A stretch of 64,000 nt of DNA from the NCBI RefSeq assembly GCF_014635045.1, contig NZ_BMCF01000002.1, positions 372,001-436,000 on the forward strand, written 5' to 3'. The position numbers and the translations under genes were made by a program. This stretch comes from Staphylococcus nepalensis (GTDB lineage Bacteria; Bacillota; Bacilli; Staphylococcales; Staphylococcaceae). Below the pieces are notes generated by a model. It saw nothing but the letters and a program-made list of their open reading frames with translations, was not told the DNA's origin and did not search any database. This document shows, one piece after another, positions 49,296 to 58,835 of the stretch; the stretch's first letter is position 1; each line of letters begins with the position of its first letter.

Positions 49296-50449
49296 TGGAA
49301 AAAGTTCGTTTAGGTATCATTGGTTTTGGAGCACAAGGAAGTACTTACGCAGGATTTATAAACGAAGGTAAAATTCCACAATTAGAAATAGGGGCGATTT
49401 GTGATATTGATTCTGAAAAGCAAAATATAGTAGAAGAAAACTACCCAAATGTGCCTTTTTATGAAAATTATATTGATATGTTAGAAAGTGGAAGCATTGA
49501 CGCTGTTGTTACTACTGTCCCTCACTATTTACACACAGAGATAGGTACAGAAGCTTTAGAAAGAGATATCCATGCACTTTTAGAAAAACCAGCTGATATA
49601 TATGCTGAAAAAGTAAAAGAGGTTAGCGAATTAGCATCCTCAAAACCGCATTTAACATTTGGTATATTTTTTAATCAACGAACAAATCCGCTATATCAAA
49701 AAGTGAAAACACTGATTGATACTGGTGAAATAGGTAATATCCGACGTACTAATTGGATCATAACGACTTGGTGGCGCCCGCAAGCTTATTATGATCAAAG
49801 TTCATGGAGAGCTACATGGTCAGAAGAAGGTGGCGGTGTATTAGTAAACCAAGCTCCCCACCAAATAGACTTACTCCAATGGTTATGTGGTATGCCAAAA
49901 TCTGTATTTTCAAATATTAAATATGGTTACCAACGCGATTTGAGTGTAGATGATGATGTTACTACCATTTTAGACTATGGTAATGGGGCAACCGGCGTAT
50001 TTATTACATGCACCCATGATGTTATTGGTACAGACCGTTTAGAAATTACTGGCGATAAAGGAAAAATTTTAGTAGAAGATAGTAAAAAGATTACTTTAAC
50101 GCGTTTAAAAGAATCCGAAACAGAAATGAATCAAAATATGACATGGCAAGAAGCATCTAAAATATTCCAAGGCAGTGGATTCGAAAATATTTACGACCAA
50201 GAAATATTTGAATTTGATAGTGTATGGGGTGAACAACATATAAATGTATTAGAAAATTTCGCTGCAAACATTAAGGATAATACACCATTGATTGCGCCAG
50301 GTAGCGATGGTATCAACGGCGTCAATTTAGTAAATGCCATTTATTTATCTAGTTGGACAGGTCAAGAAGTAGCCGTCCCCGTAGATCCTGAAGCGTTTAA
50401 AAATGCGTTACACGCTCAAATTCAAAACGAACAATCAGAACAAAGATAA
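49295..50449 (+). CDS. Gfo/Idh/MocA-family oxidoreductase (1)
   Basis: A 384-residue NAD(P)-dependent dehydrogenase. N-terminal Rossmann domain with LGIIGFGAQGSTYAG (about 5-19), the family motif EKPADIY (here LLEKPAD, about 96-102), and the substrate domain with GGGVLVNQAPHQIDLLQWL (about 183-201), which holds the catalytic lysine/histidine partners (EKP lysine; HQIDL histidine). The substrate is unknown. It overlaps the previous gene by 1 bp and is followed 18 bp later by a second member. Confidence 0.87.
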   Translation: MEKVRLGIIGFGAQGSTYAGFINEGKIPQLEIGAICDIDSEKQNIVEENYPNVPFYENYIDMLESGSIDAVVTTVPHYLHTEIGTEALERDIHALLEKPADIYAEKVKEVSELASSKPHLTFGIFFNQRTNPLYQKVKTLIDTGEIGNIRRTNWIITTWWRPQAYYDQSSWRATWSEEGGGVLVNQAPHQIDLLQWLCGMPKSVFSNIKYGYQRDLSVDDDVTTILDYGNGATGVFITCTHDVIGTDRLEITGDKGKILVEDSKKITLTRLKESETEMNQNMTWQEASKIFQGSGFENIYDQEIFEFDSVWGEQHINVLENFAANIKDNTPLIAPGSDGINGVNLVNAIYLSSWTGQEVAVPVDPEAFKNALHAQIQNEQSEQR

Positions 50450-50467
50450 ACATATGGAGCTGGTATT

Positions 50468-51475
50468 ATGTTAAAAATTGGAATAATAGGCTTAGGTGAT
50501 ATTTCAACTGTACACTTAAATGTGATTGAAGCTAATCCTCATGTCGAACTAACTGCTGCATGTGATATAGATACAACTTTACAAGTTAAAGTTCCAAATG
50601 CGCATTTCTACACAGATTTATATCAAATGTTAGAGCAAGAAAATTTAGATTGTGTACATATTTGTTTACCTCATTATTTGCATTTGCCTGTGACAACAGC
50701 TTGTGTAGAAAAAGGGATACATGTATTGCAAGAAAAGCCATTATCCCTCAACGCAAAAGAAGGTTTAGAATTAATACAATTAGAACAAAAAAATCCTGAT
50801 ACGAAAATATGTGTATGTTTTCAAAATCGATATAACGAGACTTTCCAAACTTTACAGAGAATTGTTCAAAGCAAAACATATGGTGAGATAATCGGCATTA
50901 AAGGGTTAGTTACATGGTTTCGTCCTGAGTCTTATTATACTGACAAACCATGGCGAGGTAGTATGAAAACTGCTGGCGGGGGAGTATTGATTAATCAGGC
51001 GATACACACGTTGGATTTAATGCAATTACTCTGTGGCAAAGTTAAATCAATTAAAGGCAGCACATCACAATTATTGGATTATAATATAGAAGTGGAAGAT
51101 ACTGCTTCTGCTCATATTAAGTTTGAAAACAACGCAAACGGCATGTTTTTTGCTACCAATGCTAATGTCGGTAACTCAAGCATTGAACTCCAAGTTATTT
51201 TTGAAAATGAAAAATGCACTATTAAAGATAATATACTAACACGTGTAAATGAAGCAGGTTATAAAACTCAAATCATTGAAGATAAAAAAGCATCGGGTAC
51301 AAAATCCTATTACGGACCAAGTCATGACACTTTAATTAATCAATTCTATGATTGTATTTTCGAGAATACGCAAAATTATATAAACGTTAAAGATGCATTA
51401 CCGTCTATTGCAATCATCGATGCGATACAAAAATCTTCTCAAACAAATGAAACAATACAATTCGAAAGTGTATAA
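50468..51475 (+). CDS. Gfo/Idh/MocA-family oxidoreductase (2)
   Basis: A 335-residue member of the same family: IGIIGLGDISTVHLNVIEAN at the start (Rossmann), QEKPLSLNAKEG as the EKP motif (about 91-102) and AGGGVLINQAIHTLDLMQLLCG (split for reading; about 172-193). A paralogue of the preceding gene but clearly divergent, so probably acting on another intermediate rather than redundant. RBS ATGGAGC. It ends the group at a 16-bp-stem terminator. Confidence 0.87.
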   Translation: MLKIGIIGLGDISTVHLNVIEANPHVELTAACDIDTTLQVKVPNAHFYTDLYQMLEQENLDCVHICLPHYLHLPVTTACVEKGIHVLQEKPLSLNAKEGLELIQLEQKNPDTKICVCFQNRYNETFQTLQRIVQSKTYGEIIGIKGLVTWFRPESYYTDKPWRGSMKTAGGGVLINQAIHTLDLMQLLCGKVKSIKGSTSQLLDYNIEVEDTASAHIKFENNANGMFFATNANVGNSSIELQVIFENEKCTIKDNILTRVNEAGYKTQIIEDKKASGTKSYYGPSHDTLINQFYDCIFENTQNYINVKDALPSIAIIDAIQKSSQTNETIQFESV

Positions 51476-51498
51476 ACGTTATATAAATAAAGATAAGC

Positions 51499-51541
51499 AA
51501 AAAGTGAGATAGAATTCATTAGAACTTCTATCTCACTTTTT
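51499..51541 (+). terminator. Terminator of the sugar-type operon
   Basis: A perfect 16-bp stem, AAAAAGTGAGATAGAA / TTCTATCTCACTTTTT, with an 11-nt loop; T-rich end TTTTTATAC. Confidence 0.88.
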
Positions 51542-51695
51542 ATACAAAATTTAAACGACTAATGCGATTCAGTTAATACATCATAAAAACAAAAATAGAA
51601 ATAAGCACTATAAATTTGTTCATTACTTCTATTTTTGTTAAATATACCGTATATAATAATTTAAAATGATGCACCGCTACTTCTATTAAATCTAA

Positions 51696-51896
51696 CTATG
51701 CAATAAATACAAATAATTCAATGATTGCTAGAACTAAAAATACTAGGAAAACGACACCGTAAATATTATTTTTCTTAATACTTTCTTTACTTGCTTTTTG
51801 CTGTTTTGCTTTATTATTTATATTTGAAAAGAAAGTAATTCCAGAATACACTGCAATGAGCACTGTGATACCAAATAAAATCCATGTACCAACCAT
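51696..51896 (-). CDS. Small two-span membrane protein
   Basis: A 66-residue protein with two hydrophobic segments (about 3-24 and 46-65) joined by a basic loop rich in Lys/Gln (KAKQQKASKESIKKN). Not recognised as a named family. It is called because AAGGAGGTTTTAAT places a strong ribosome binding site at the ATG and the layout is that of a real small membrane protein. It stands alone; the function is unknown. Confidence 0.62.
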   Translation of the reverse strand: MVGTWILFGITVLIAVYSGITFFSNINNKAKQQKASKESIKKNNIYGVVFLVFLVLAIIELFVFIA

Positions 51897-52112
51897 ATTA
51901 AAACCTCCTTATTTGTAAAATAATATTATATTATTTGCGAATAAAAATAATAATTCCTAATATATATCCATATTAATACATTTCTTCTATTCCTCCAATG
52001 TCTAAAAATTACAATTTTGTAAATAGTTATGCCATCAAATACTTCATCATACAAATAAATCGCAAAATAAGTTATAATATATTGAAAAGATATGAATAAA
52101 GGGGTTAATATA

Positions 52113-52922
52113 ATGAATGGTCTTAGAAGTGTTACTACAGGGACAAATGATTTAGTAAAAACCAAAGCATTATTTTCAGGTATACTTGGACTAAACGTGG
52201 CAAATAAAGGACAAGCCTTGCGTTTTGGTGATGCCGAATTAAATTCCGGTACACGTATACATTTTGTAGAAGTGCCGAACTATATTAACAGTAATAATCA
52301 TATTGAAAACATTGGTTTAAGAGTACCCAGCGATGAAGGAATTGAAGAATATCAATCTATTTTAGAAAAAAACCAAATTACTCATGGGGAAACTACAGAC
52401 TTAAATGGTCACAAGTGTTTCAATTTCCAAGACCAAAATAGTCAAACATTTAATATTTATTCCAATGAACATAATACAGGAACGCCATTAGGTATGCCTG
52501 CTTTTGAAAGTAATGTAAATCCGTTGCATCAAATACAAGGTCTAGGGCCAGTTATGATAAAAGTTAATGATTTCGCATTGACACAATCCATTCTGACAAA
52601 AGTCTTTGGTTTAGAACATTTTGCTGAATACGTATCTAGTGATAATGCTGAGTTCAATATGCAAGTATTTCGTATAGGAGATGGCGGTCTAGGTGGCGAG
52701 TTACATATCCATGCTTCACCAGATGAAATAAAAATGCCTGAACATGGTATATTAGAACAAATTGAATTTGGTACTGAATCTAAGTCTCAATTTCAACACA
52801 CTATAGAACAACTTGAATCTATAGGGATTCCTTACCAAACGTTAGACCAAGATGGAGAAAGATCGGTACGTATTACTGAAAAAAGTGGTATCACCTTCAT
52901 CTTAACGTTAGAAATTTCATAA
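52113..52922 (+). CDS. Two-domain VOC (glyoxalase/dioxygenase-like) protein
   Basis: A 269-residue protein with two vicinal oxygen chelate domains (about 1-115 and 140-262): each begins with a LRSVTTGTNDL / GLGPVMIKVNDF type strand and contains a Glu-bearing metal segment (IHFVEVPN; ELHIHASPDE). Known two-domain VOC proteins include ring-cleaving dioxygenases and thiol transferases; the reaction here is unknown. AAAGGGGT favours the ATG at 52113 over one at 52092. A TATAAT lies at 52073-52078, without a clear -35 box. Confidence 0.78.
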   Translation: MNGLRSVTTGTNDLVKTKALFSGILGLNVANKGQALRFGDAELNSGTRIHFVEVPNYINSNNHIENIGLRVPSDEGIEEYQSILEKNQITHGETTDLNGHKCFNFQDQNSQTFNIYSNEHNTGTPLGMPAFESNVNPLHQIQGLGPVMIKVNDFALTQSILTKVFGLEHFAEYVSSDNAEFNMQVFRIGDGGLGGELHIHASPDEIKMPEHGILEQIEFGTESKSQFQHTIEQLESIGIPYQTLDQDGERSVRITEKSGITFILTLEIS

Positions 52923-52944
52923 TAGTAAAGAGAGGATTTTATAT

Positions 52945-53148
52945 ATGTTACACGAAACTTGGAAAGATAATACACCAATCAAAAAAATAGAAGTTATTCA
53001 TACAGACGCACAAAAATTCACTGTAGCTGATATGCTAACAGTAGGAAAACAATATGATGTAATAAACGAAACTGAAGAATACTATCAAATTGTCGATAAT
53101 TCTGGTCTTGTTGGCGGCTATTTTAAAACTTATTTTAAAGAAGTTTAA
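52945..53148 (+). CDS. Small conserved protein (DUF6501-like)
   Basis: A 67-residue protein, acidic/basic mixed, with a small beta-barrel-like pattern (KIEVIHTDAQKFTVADMLTV, YYQIVDNSGLVGGYFKTYF). It appears to be the DUF6501 family common in staphylococci, but this rests on memory of the family. RBS AAGAGAGGA. It follows the VOC gene by 22 bp and probably shares its transcript; the function is unknown. Confidence 0.72.
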   Translation: MLHETWKDNTPIKKIEVIHTDAQKFTVADMLTVGKQYDVINETEEYYQIVDNSGLVGGYFKTYFKEV

Positions 53149-53210
53149 TTTAATGTGTTTCACATGTACTAAATATAGAATGAAACTTTAAATATGGATG
53201 ATTTGAATAG

Positions 53211-53257
53211 GACTAGGGCGAAAATATAAACCGTTATTTAAGCCCCAGTCTATTTTT
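53211..53257 (+). terminator. Terminator-type hairpin before the MoxR gene
   Basis: GACTAGGGC pairs with GCCCCAGTC (one mismatch) around a 22-nt loop, followed by TATTTTT. Confidence 0.65.
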
Positions 53258-53307
53258 AATGATATAAATTTTGATGAATTATTTATTTTTAAAAGGAGTA
53301 TTAAACC

Positions 53308-54099
53308 ATGACAAATTCACAATATATAAACAGAGATGAAACTGTTTTTAATGATGCAAAATCATTAATGAGATTGAATAAAAACATTCTTTTGAAGGGA
53401 CCAACAGGTTCAGGTAAGACAAAACTTGCCGAAACTTTAGGAGAAACGCTCAATCGTCCTATGCACCAAGTCAATTGTTCAGTAGATTTAGATGCAGAAA
53501 GTTTATTAGGATTTAAAACAATCCAAACAAATGAAAACGGCACACAGGAAATCGTATTTATTGATGGCCCAGTCATTAAAGCTATGAAAGAAGGACATAT
53601 TCTATATATAGATGAAATAAATATGGCGAAACCAGAGACATTACCCATTTTAAACGGTGTGCTAGACTACCGTAGAAAATTAACAAACCCATTCACTGGA
53701 GAAGTCGTAAATGCAGCACCAGGATTTAATGTAATTGCTGCTATCAATGAAGGATATATTGGGACGTTACCAATGAATGAAGCACTCAAAAACCGTTTCG
53801 TAGTCATTCAAGTTGATTATATTGACGGTGATATTTTAAGTGATGTAATCAAAAATCAAAGTCAATTATCAGACGATGCTACTATACAAAATATTATTAA
53901 ATTTAATGCAGATTTACGCACGATGACAAAGCAAGGACAGATTTCTGAGGAAGCGGCTAGTATTCGTGCTTTAATTGATTTAAGTGATTTAGCAACTGTG
54001 ATGCCTATTGAACGTGCTATTAAACGAACAATTATTGATAAATTAGAAGATGAACGTGAACAACAAGCTATTTTAAACGCAGTTGAATTAAATTTTTAG
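53308..54099 (+). CDS. MoxR-family AAA+ ATPase
   Basis: A 263-residue AAA+ ATPase: Walker A GPTGSGKT (about 32-39), Walker [11 protein letters not shown] (about 97-106), sensor 1 [10 protein letters not shown] (about 145-154), and a lid domain with [11 protein letters not shown] near the end. It is close to NorQ/CbbQ-type MoxR proteins. These act with a VWA partner in inserting metals or activating an enzyme complex. The VWA gene follows 12 bp later. The client of this pair is unknown. RBS AAAAGGAG. Confidence 0.87.
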   Translation: MTNSQYINRDETVFNDAKSLMRLNKNILLKGPTGSGKTKLAETLGETLNRPMHQVNCSVDLDAESLLGFKTIQTNENGTQEIVFIDGPVIKAMKEGHILYIDEINMAKPETLPILNGVLDYRRKLTNPFTGEVVNAAPGFNVIAAINEGYIGTLPMNEALKNRFVVIQVDYIDGDILSDVIKNQSQLSDDATIQNIIKFNADLRTMTKQGQISEEAASIRALIDLSDLATVMPIERAIKRTIIDKLEDEREQQAILNAVELNF

Positions 54100-54111
54100 T
54101 GAGGGATATTT

Positions 54112-56001
54112 ATGAGCGATCGTTTTATATTATTTAATGATGAACAGCTAGATGCTAAACAAGTCATGATGCTTCAAGATTTAGCTCGATTATTGTTAAA
54201 AAATGAACAGACACAAGTTAAAATTCAAAAATTCCCATATTACGATCCAATCAATAATATGTTAATTACAAGTTCTTTTTGGTCCCATAGAAGTAAAGAC
54301 ATTGAAACTAACGGCCTTAAAACAGATGTAATGCTTGCTGCTTATGGTTACCAAATGATGGATGAATCTATTGTCAACGAAGTAATTCATAATCACACAT
54401 TTAACCATCCTAAATTTTACCAACAGCTATTTAAATTATTAGAAGATAAACGTGTGTTAAATGAAATAGTTAAACTTCGTCCATCTACTCAATCTGCTAT
54501 ACAATTACGTAACCAAATCAGACTAAACTACACGCACACTCAAATTAATGTCTATAAGACAAAAGCAACATTTACAGATTTACTATTCTTATATTTGGAA
54601 GCATCATTTTTAACAGAAAATTTTTACGACATACCTCAAATCAGCCCAGAAATAGATGACATTTTAACAAACATGTACCAATATCTACCCAATTTTTTCT
54701 ATAACAATTCATCAGAAGATAATATGTATTTAGCTGAACGTATAATGTTCCAAATCGATGATATATTAAAAGAAGACATGTTAAACGAATATTATCATTT
54801 ACCTAAAAAGGTATACGAATCTATCCATAATCTTAATTTTGAAGATTTAAAACGAACTGACGCGAGTAATACGGATAAAGCTTCTAATGAAAACCCCGAG
54901 GATGACGTCGTAAGTGAAGAAATTGAATCAAATTATCAAGATAGTTCGTCGCAAGGTGGTGCTTATTTAGAAATGGAACTACATGAAGGGGAAAATAGTG
55001 ACGTCCTAGGAGATAATGATACAGCTCGAGAAGGTGATACGAGTGATGATATGACGGATATGCAAACTAAAAAAGGTAAAGGTTCGTCTAATCATATCGA
55101 AAGTGATGAAGGTGGTTCCGTAGGGAATAATTCTGCCTTTGTTTTAAAAGGCATTAATGAAAATGTAGAAATTAAATGGAATGTCCCAGATATTTTACCA
55201 GAATATAAAGATTTGTATAATAATGTTGAAAAAGAAGTCCAATTTGAGACAAAAGATTTAACACAAATCATAAAAAAAACAATAGATAGAGAATACCAAG
55301 ATGAACGTCGCAATTTAACTAAAGGGCGGCTCCAAAAAAACTTATTAAATTGGTTTATCGACGATCAATATAAACTTTTCTATAAAAAACAAGATTTAAG
55401 TCAAACCTTTGACGCCACGTTCACACTATTAATTGACGCTTCAGCAAGTATGCAAGATAAAATGTCAGAAACAATTAAAGGCGTTGTATTATTTCACGAA
55501 ACTTTGAAATCGTTAAATGTGAAACATGAAATTCTAGCTTTTAATGAAGATGCTTTTGACGCCGACGATTCAAAACAACCTAATATTATTGATGAAATTA
55601 TTTCATATGACCATTCTATAATGACACAAGATGGTCCACGGATTATGGCGTTAGAACCTCAAGATGACAATAGAGATGGTGTGGCTATTAGAATTGGGAG
55701 CGAAAGATTAATGCGTAGATCTCATAACCAACGCTTCTTAATTGTATTCTCAGATGGTGAACCATCTGCTTATAACTATAGTCAAGACGGGATACTCGAC
55801 ACTTATGAAGCTGTGGAAACCGCTCGTAAAATGGGTATTGAGGTGTTTAATGTATTTTTAAGCCAAGATCCTATTACTGAAGATATTGAAGAAACAATTC
55901 ATAATATTTATGGAAACTATGCAATTTTCGTAGAAGGTGTAGAAAACCTACCGAGTCATCTTGCACCATTGCTTAAAAAATTATTATTAAAATCATTTTA
56001 A
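54112..56001 (+). CDS. VWA-domain protein, partner of the MoxR ATPase
   Basis: A 629-residue protein. The C-terminal VWA domain (about 435-610) carries a complete MIDAS motif, LIDASASMQD (DxSxS, about 441-450), plus a late DGEPSAY. The middle (about 245-345) is an acidic, Ser/Asn/Asp-rich linker of low complexity. The N-terminal half is helical and of unknown fold, with the pattern of NorD/CobT-like MoxR partners. RBS GAGGGA. No structural gene for an obvious client lies beside the pair. S. aureus carries a similar pair in the odhAB-brnQ interval. Confidence 0.82.
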   Translation: MSDRFILFNDEQLDAKQVMMLQDLARLLLKNEQTQVKIQKFPYYDPINNMLITSSFWSHRSKDIETNGLKTDVMLAAYGYQMMDESIVNEVIHNHTFNHPKFYQQLFKLLEDKRVLNEIVKLRPSTQSAIQLRNQIRLNYTHTQINVYKTKATFTDLLFLYLEASFLTENFYDIPQISPEIDDILTNMYQYLPNFFYNNSSEDNMYLAERIMFQIDDILKEDMLNEYYHLPKKVYESIHNLNFEDLKRTDASNTDKASNENPEDDVVSEEIESNYQDSSSQGGAYLEMELHEGENSDVLGDNDTAREGDTSDDMTDMQTKKGKGSSNHIESDEGGSVGNNSAFVLKGINENVEIKWNVPDILPEYKDLYNNVEKEVQFETKDLTQIIKKTIDREYQDERRNLTKGRLQKNLLNWFIDDQYKLFYKKQDLSQTFDATFTLLIDASASMQDKMSETIKGVVLFHETLKSLNVKHEILAFNEDAFDADDSKQPNIIDEIISYDHSIMTQDGPRIMALEPQDDNRDGVAIRIGSERLMRRSHNQRFLIVFSDGEPSAYNYSQDGILDTYEAVETARKMGIEVFNVFLSQDPITEDIEETIHNIYGNYAIFVEGVENLPSHLAPLLKKLLLKSF

Positions 56002-56036
56002 AACGTACTTTTTTTATTATATCGAACATAAATTTA

Positions 56037-56051
56037 AATATTCTGAATTTT
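56037..56051 (+). promoter_or_regulatory. CodY-like box upstream of brnQ
   Basis: AATATTCTGAATTTT matches the CodY consensus AATTTTCWGAAAATT at 12 of 15 positions and lies immediately upstream of the -35 region. CodY senses branched-chain amino acids, the BrnQ substrates. Confidence 0.6.
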
Positions 56052-56054
56052 ATA

Positions 56055-56084
56055 TAGACTACTTCTCATAAATCGTGATAGAAT
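56055..56084 (+). promoter_or_regulatory. Probable promoter of brnQ
   Basis: TAGACT (56055-56060), an 18-bp spacer and TAGAAT (56079-56084); each box matches the sigma-A consensus at 4-5 positions. Start near 56091, 30 bp before the ATG. Confidence 0.5.
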
Positions 56085-56122
56085 AGTAAATATTATTTTA
56101 TAGGCAAGAAGGAGAACAATTT

Positions 56123-57466
56123 ATGAATAAAAATACATGGATTATAGGGTTTACTTTGTTTGCTATGTTCTTTGGTGCTGGTAACCTTATATTCCCACCG
56201 AATTTAGGTTTAGATAGCGGTCAATATTTTTGGCCTGCAATTTTAGCATTTGCTTTAACGGGAATTGGTTTACCTCTATTAGGAGTAGTAGTTGGTGCTT
56301 TAGACAAACAAGGATATATCGGTTCTTTAAATAAAATTTCACCCAAATTTTCAGTAATATTTTTAATCATTATTTATTTGACGATAGGGCCACTTTTTGC
56401 GATACCTCGTACCGCATCAACGTCGTTTGAAATGACTATTACGCCGATTACTCATACAAATAGTGCATTAGCTCTATTGATATTTACAGTTATTTACTTT
56501 TTAATCGTATTATATTTATGTATTAATCCAAATAAAATGATTAACCGTATCGGTTCATTACTTACACCATTATTACTAATTACCATATTAGCAATGATTA
56601 TTAAAGGATTTGTCGATTACGGTAGTAATGCACATAGTCAATCTGCTGAAGCTTTCACTTCTAATTTTTCTGGGTTTTCTCAAGGATTTACAAATGGTTA
56701 CTTAACTATGGATGCCATTGCAGCAATTGCCTTTTCTATGATTGTAGTTAATGCAGTCAAATCAACTGGTATCTCGCATGCTAACCAAATTTTCAAACAA
56801 ACACTTTTAGCAGGTATTATCGCTGCAATTGCACTTATGTTTATTTATATTTCCTTAGGCTTTATAGGTAACCACATGGCAGTGCCGCAAGAGAAAATAG
56901 CTAGTTTAACTGCGAATGATCAAAATATTGGTACTTATTTATTAACGACAATGGCTAGTACGGGATTTGGAACTTTTGGTAAATACTTATTAGGTATTAT
57001 CGTCGCACTTGCATGTTTAACAACTGCCTGTGGGTTGATTGTATCTGTTTCAGAGTATTTCAATAGAATATTCCCAAAAATTTCATATAAACTTTATGTA
57101 ATCATCTTTACGTTAATTAGTTTTATTTTAGCTAACCAAGGATTGAATTCAGTTATTACAATGTCTGTTCCTGTGTTAAGCATTGTATATCCAATTGCAA
57201 TTACATCCGTGTTATTAATATTGATTGCACGTTTTGTACCAACAAAACCAATTGCGCAACAAATCCCTGTGGCAGTGGTGGCAATCGTTTCAATCTTAAG
57301 CGTTATTCACACACAAGGTTGGATTAACATAAGTATTATTGATAGTTTACCATTAAAAGATTATTCATTAGAATGGTTCCCAATAGCTGTTATCACAACA
57401 ATCATTGGCTATCTCGTATCTTTAATGCTTAAAAACCAACAAACAATAGTTTATGAAAAAGAATAG
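56123..57466 (+). CDS. brnQ: Branched-chain amino acid transport system II carrier (BrnQ)
   Basis: A 447-residue sodium-coupled importer of leucine, isoleucine and valine (LIVCS family) with about twelve spans. The N-terminal signature [21 protein letters not shown] (about 9-29, shown here in part as [13 protein letters not shown]) and [16 protein letters not shown] (about 90-105) are diagnostic. S. aureus has three BrnQ paralogues; the one next to telA is BrnQ3, so this is its likely counterpart by position. RBS AAGGAGAA. Ends at a strong terminator. Confidence 0.93.
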   Translation: MNKNTWIIGFTLFAMFFGAGNLIFPPNLGLDSGQYFWPAILAFALTGIGLPLLGVVVGALDKQGYIGSLNKISPKFSVIFLIIIYLTIGPLFAIPRTASTSFEMTITPITHTNSALALLIFTVIYFLIVLYLCINPNKMINRIGSLLTPLLLITILAMIIKGFVDYGSNAHSQSAEAFTSNFSGFSQGFTNGYLTMDAIAAIAFSMIVVNAVKSTGISHANQIFKQTLLAGIIAAIALMFIYISLGFIGNHMAVPQEKIASLTANDQNIGTYLLTTMASTGFGTFGKYLLGIIVALACLTTACGLIVSVSEYFNRIFPKISYKLYVIIFTLISFILANQGLNSVITMSVPVLSIVYPIAITSVLLILIARFVPTKPIAQQIPVAVVAIVSILSVIHTQGWINISIIDSLPLKDYSLEWFPIAVITTIIGYLVSLMLKNQQTIVYEKE

Positions 57467-57477
57467 TTAAATCAAAT

Positions 57478-57511
57478 AGGAGGCCGAGACAAAATAATGT
57501 CTTGGCCTCCT
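57478..57511. terminator. Terminator after brnQ (convergent with telA)
   Basis: A 14-bp stem AGGAGGCCGAGACA / TGTCTTGGCCTCCT (one G-U) with a 6-nt loop, followed by TTATAAT. Confidence 0.82.
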
Positions 57512-57673
57512 TTATAATACAAGCAGTAGAGGGGTTATTTAAAAATATTCTTATGCCAAGTTTTTGATAGAAATACTTTTTCTGAGGTATGTCTTAGAAA
57601 AAAGATAATCCCAATCTCGTTTTATTTGTAAGTTGTCTACATATTTATATCACGTTCATTTTTTACGTAATAT

Positions 57674-58807
57674 TTATTTGTTGTTTTTCATATCAAGTAA
57701 TTGGTTTTTCATTTCTGTTTCTAACTCATTTAACTCAGTTTCAGCTTGTTTGCGTTTGTTACGACCTTGTTCTTGAATTTGTAATGTTTGCTCAATCGTG
57801 TCAATAATATCTTGTTGTGTCGTTTTTAATGTTTCAATATCTACGACACCGCGCTCATTTTCTGTAGCTGTAGCAACAGCGTTTTGTTTTAATAACTCTG
57901 AATTTTTGAGTAATAAATCATTTGTTGTATCAGTAACTGCTTTTTGTGCTGAAACTGCATTACGTTGTCTCATAAGTGTTAAAGCAATCGACATCTGATT
58001 TTTCCATAATGGGATGCTTGTTAAAATTGAACTTTGAATCTTTTCAGCTAGTGCGTGGTTCACGTTTTGTATCATTCGAATTTGTGGTGCAGTTTGAATA
58101 GCAATTTGTCTTGATAATTGTAAATCATAAATACGTTTATCTAATCTATCAACGAACTGTTCCATATCTGATACTGCTTGAACATCCATTTGATTATTAG
58201 TTGATTCAGCTCGTGACCTTAGTTTAGGTACTTCTTCTTGTTGTAATAAATGTTGTTTTCTTTTAGCTGCTTCAATATATAGGGTTAATTCATCAAAGTA
58301 ATCTTTATTTAAATTATATAATTCATCGAGCATCTCTATGTCTTTATTTAAATTATTTTTATGCTTATCTAATTCGATAGAGATACGATCAATTTGTGAA
58401 CCTACTGATTGCATTTTAGAGAATATTTCATTAACCGAAGCTTTAGTGCGTCTAAAAATACGTTTTAACTTAGACTGATTTTCCGGATTTAATTCATCAG
58501 GATTAACAGATTTAAGCTTACTCATCAATCCATTTAATGATTCACCTACAGGCCCTACATCCGTTGTCTTCACTTCGTTTAAAATACGATGTGAAAATTG
58601 AGACATATTGGATTGTGCAGCTGTACCATAGTTTAATAAAGTATCATTATCCATTGGTTTTATTTGTTCACTCAATTTGTCAATTTTCTGCTGATCTTCT
58701 TGAGAGTATTGTTTTGTGCTGTTGATAATCTCTGATTCATTTGTTGTCTGTTCATCAATATATTTATCCAATGGATGCGAATTTAAAAAGTCTTGTTCTC
58801 TAACCAT
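57674..58807 (-). CDS. telA: TelA / toxic anion resistance family protein
   Basis: A 377-residue protein of the TelA (KlaA) family, largely long helices and coiled coil (about 110-180 and 320-375). Conserved region around SQIDRISIELDKHKNNLNKD and SIPLWKNQMSIALTLMRQRNAV-type segment (about 270-290). It is annotated for tellurite resistance, but in Gram-positives it links to resistance against wall-targeting compounds. RBS GGAGAGG. It lies 28 bp after xpaC in a conserved pair, so they act together. Confidence 0.9.
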   Translation of the reverse strand: MVREQDFLNSHPLDKYIDEQTTNESEIINSTKQYSQEDQQKIDKLSEQIKPMDNDTLLNYGTAAQSNMSQFSHRILNEVKTTDVGPVGESLNGLMSKLKSVNPDELNPENQSKLKRIFRRTKASVNEIFSKMQSVGSQIDRISIELDKHKNNLNKDIEMLDELYNLNKDYFDELTLYIEAAKRKQHLLQQEEVPKLRSRAESTNNQMDVQAVSDMEQFVDRLDKRIYDLQLSRQIAIQTAPQIRMIQNVNHALAEKIQSSILTSIPLWKNQMSIALTLMRQRNAVSAQKAVTDTTNDLLLKNSELLKQNAVATATENERGVVDIETLKTTQQDIIDTIEQTLQIQEQGRNKRKQAETELNELETEMKNQLLDMKNNK

Positions 58808-58835
58808 TTAATTCCTCTCCATTTCATCGTGTATA

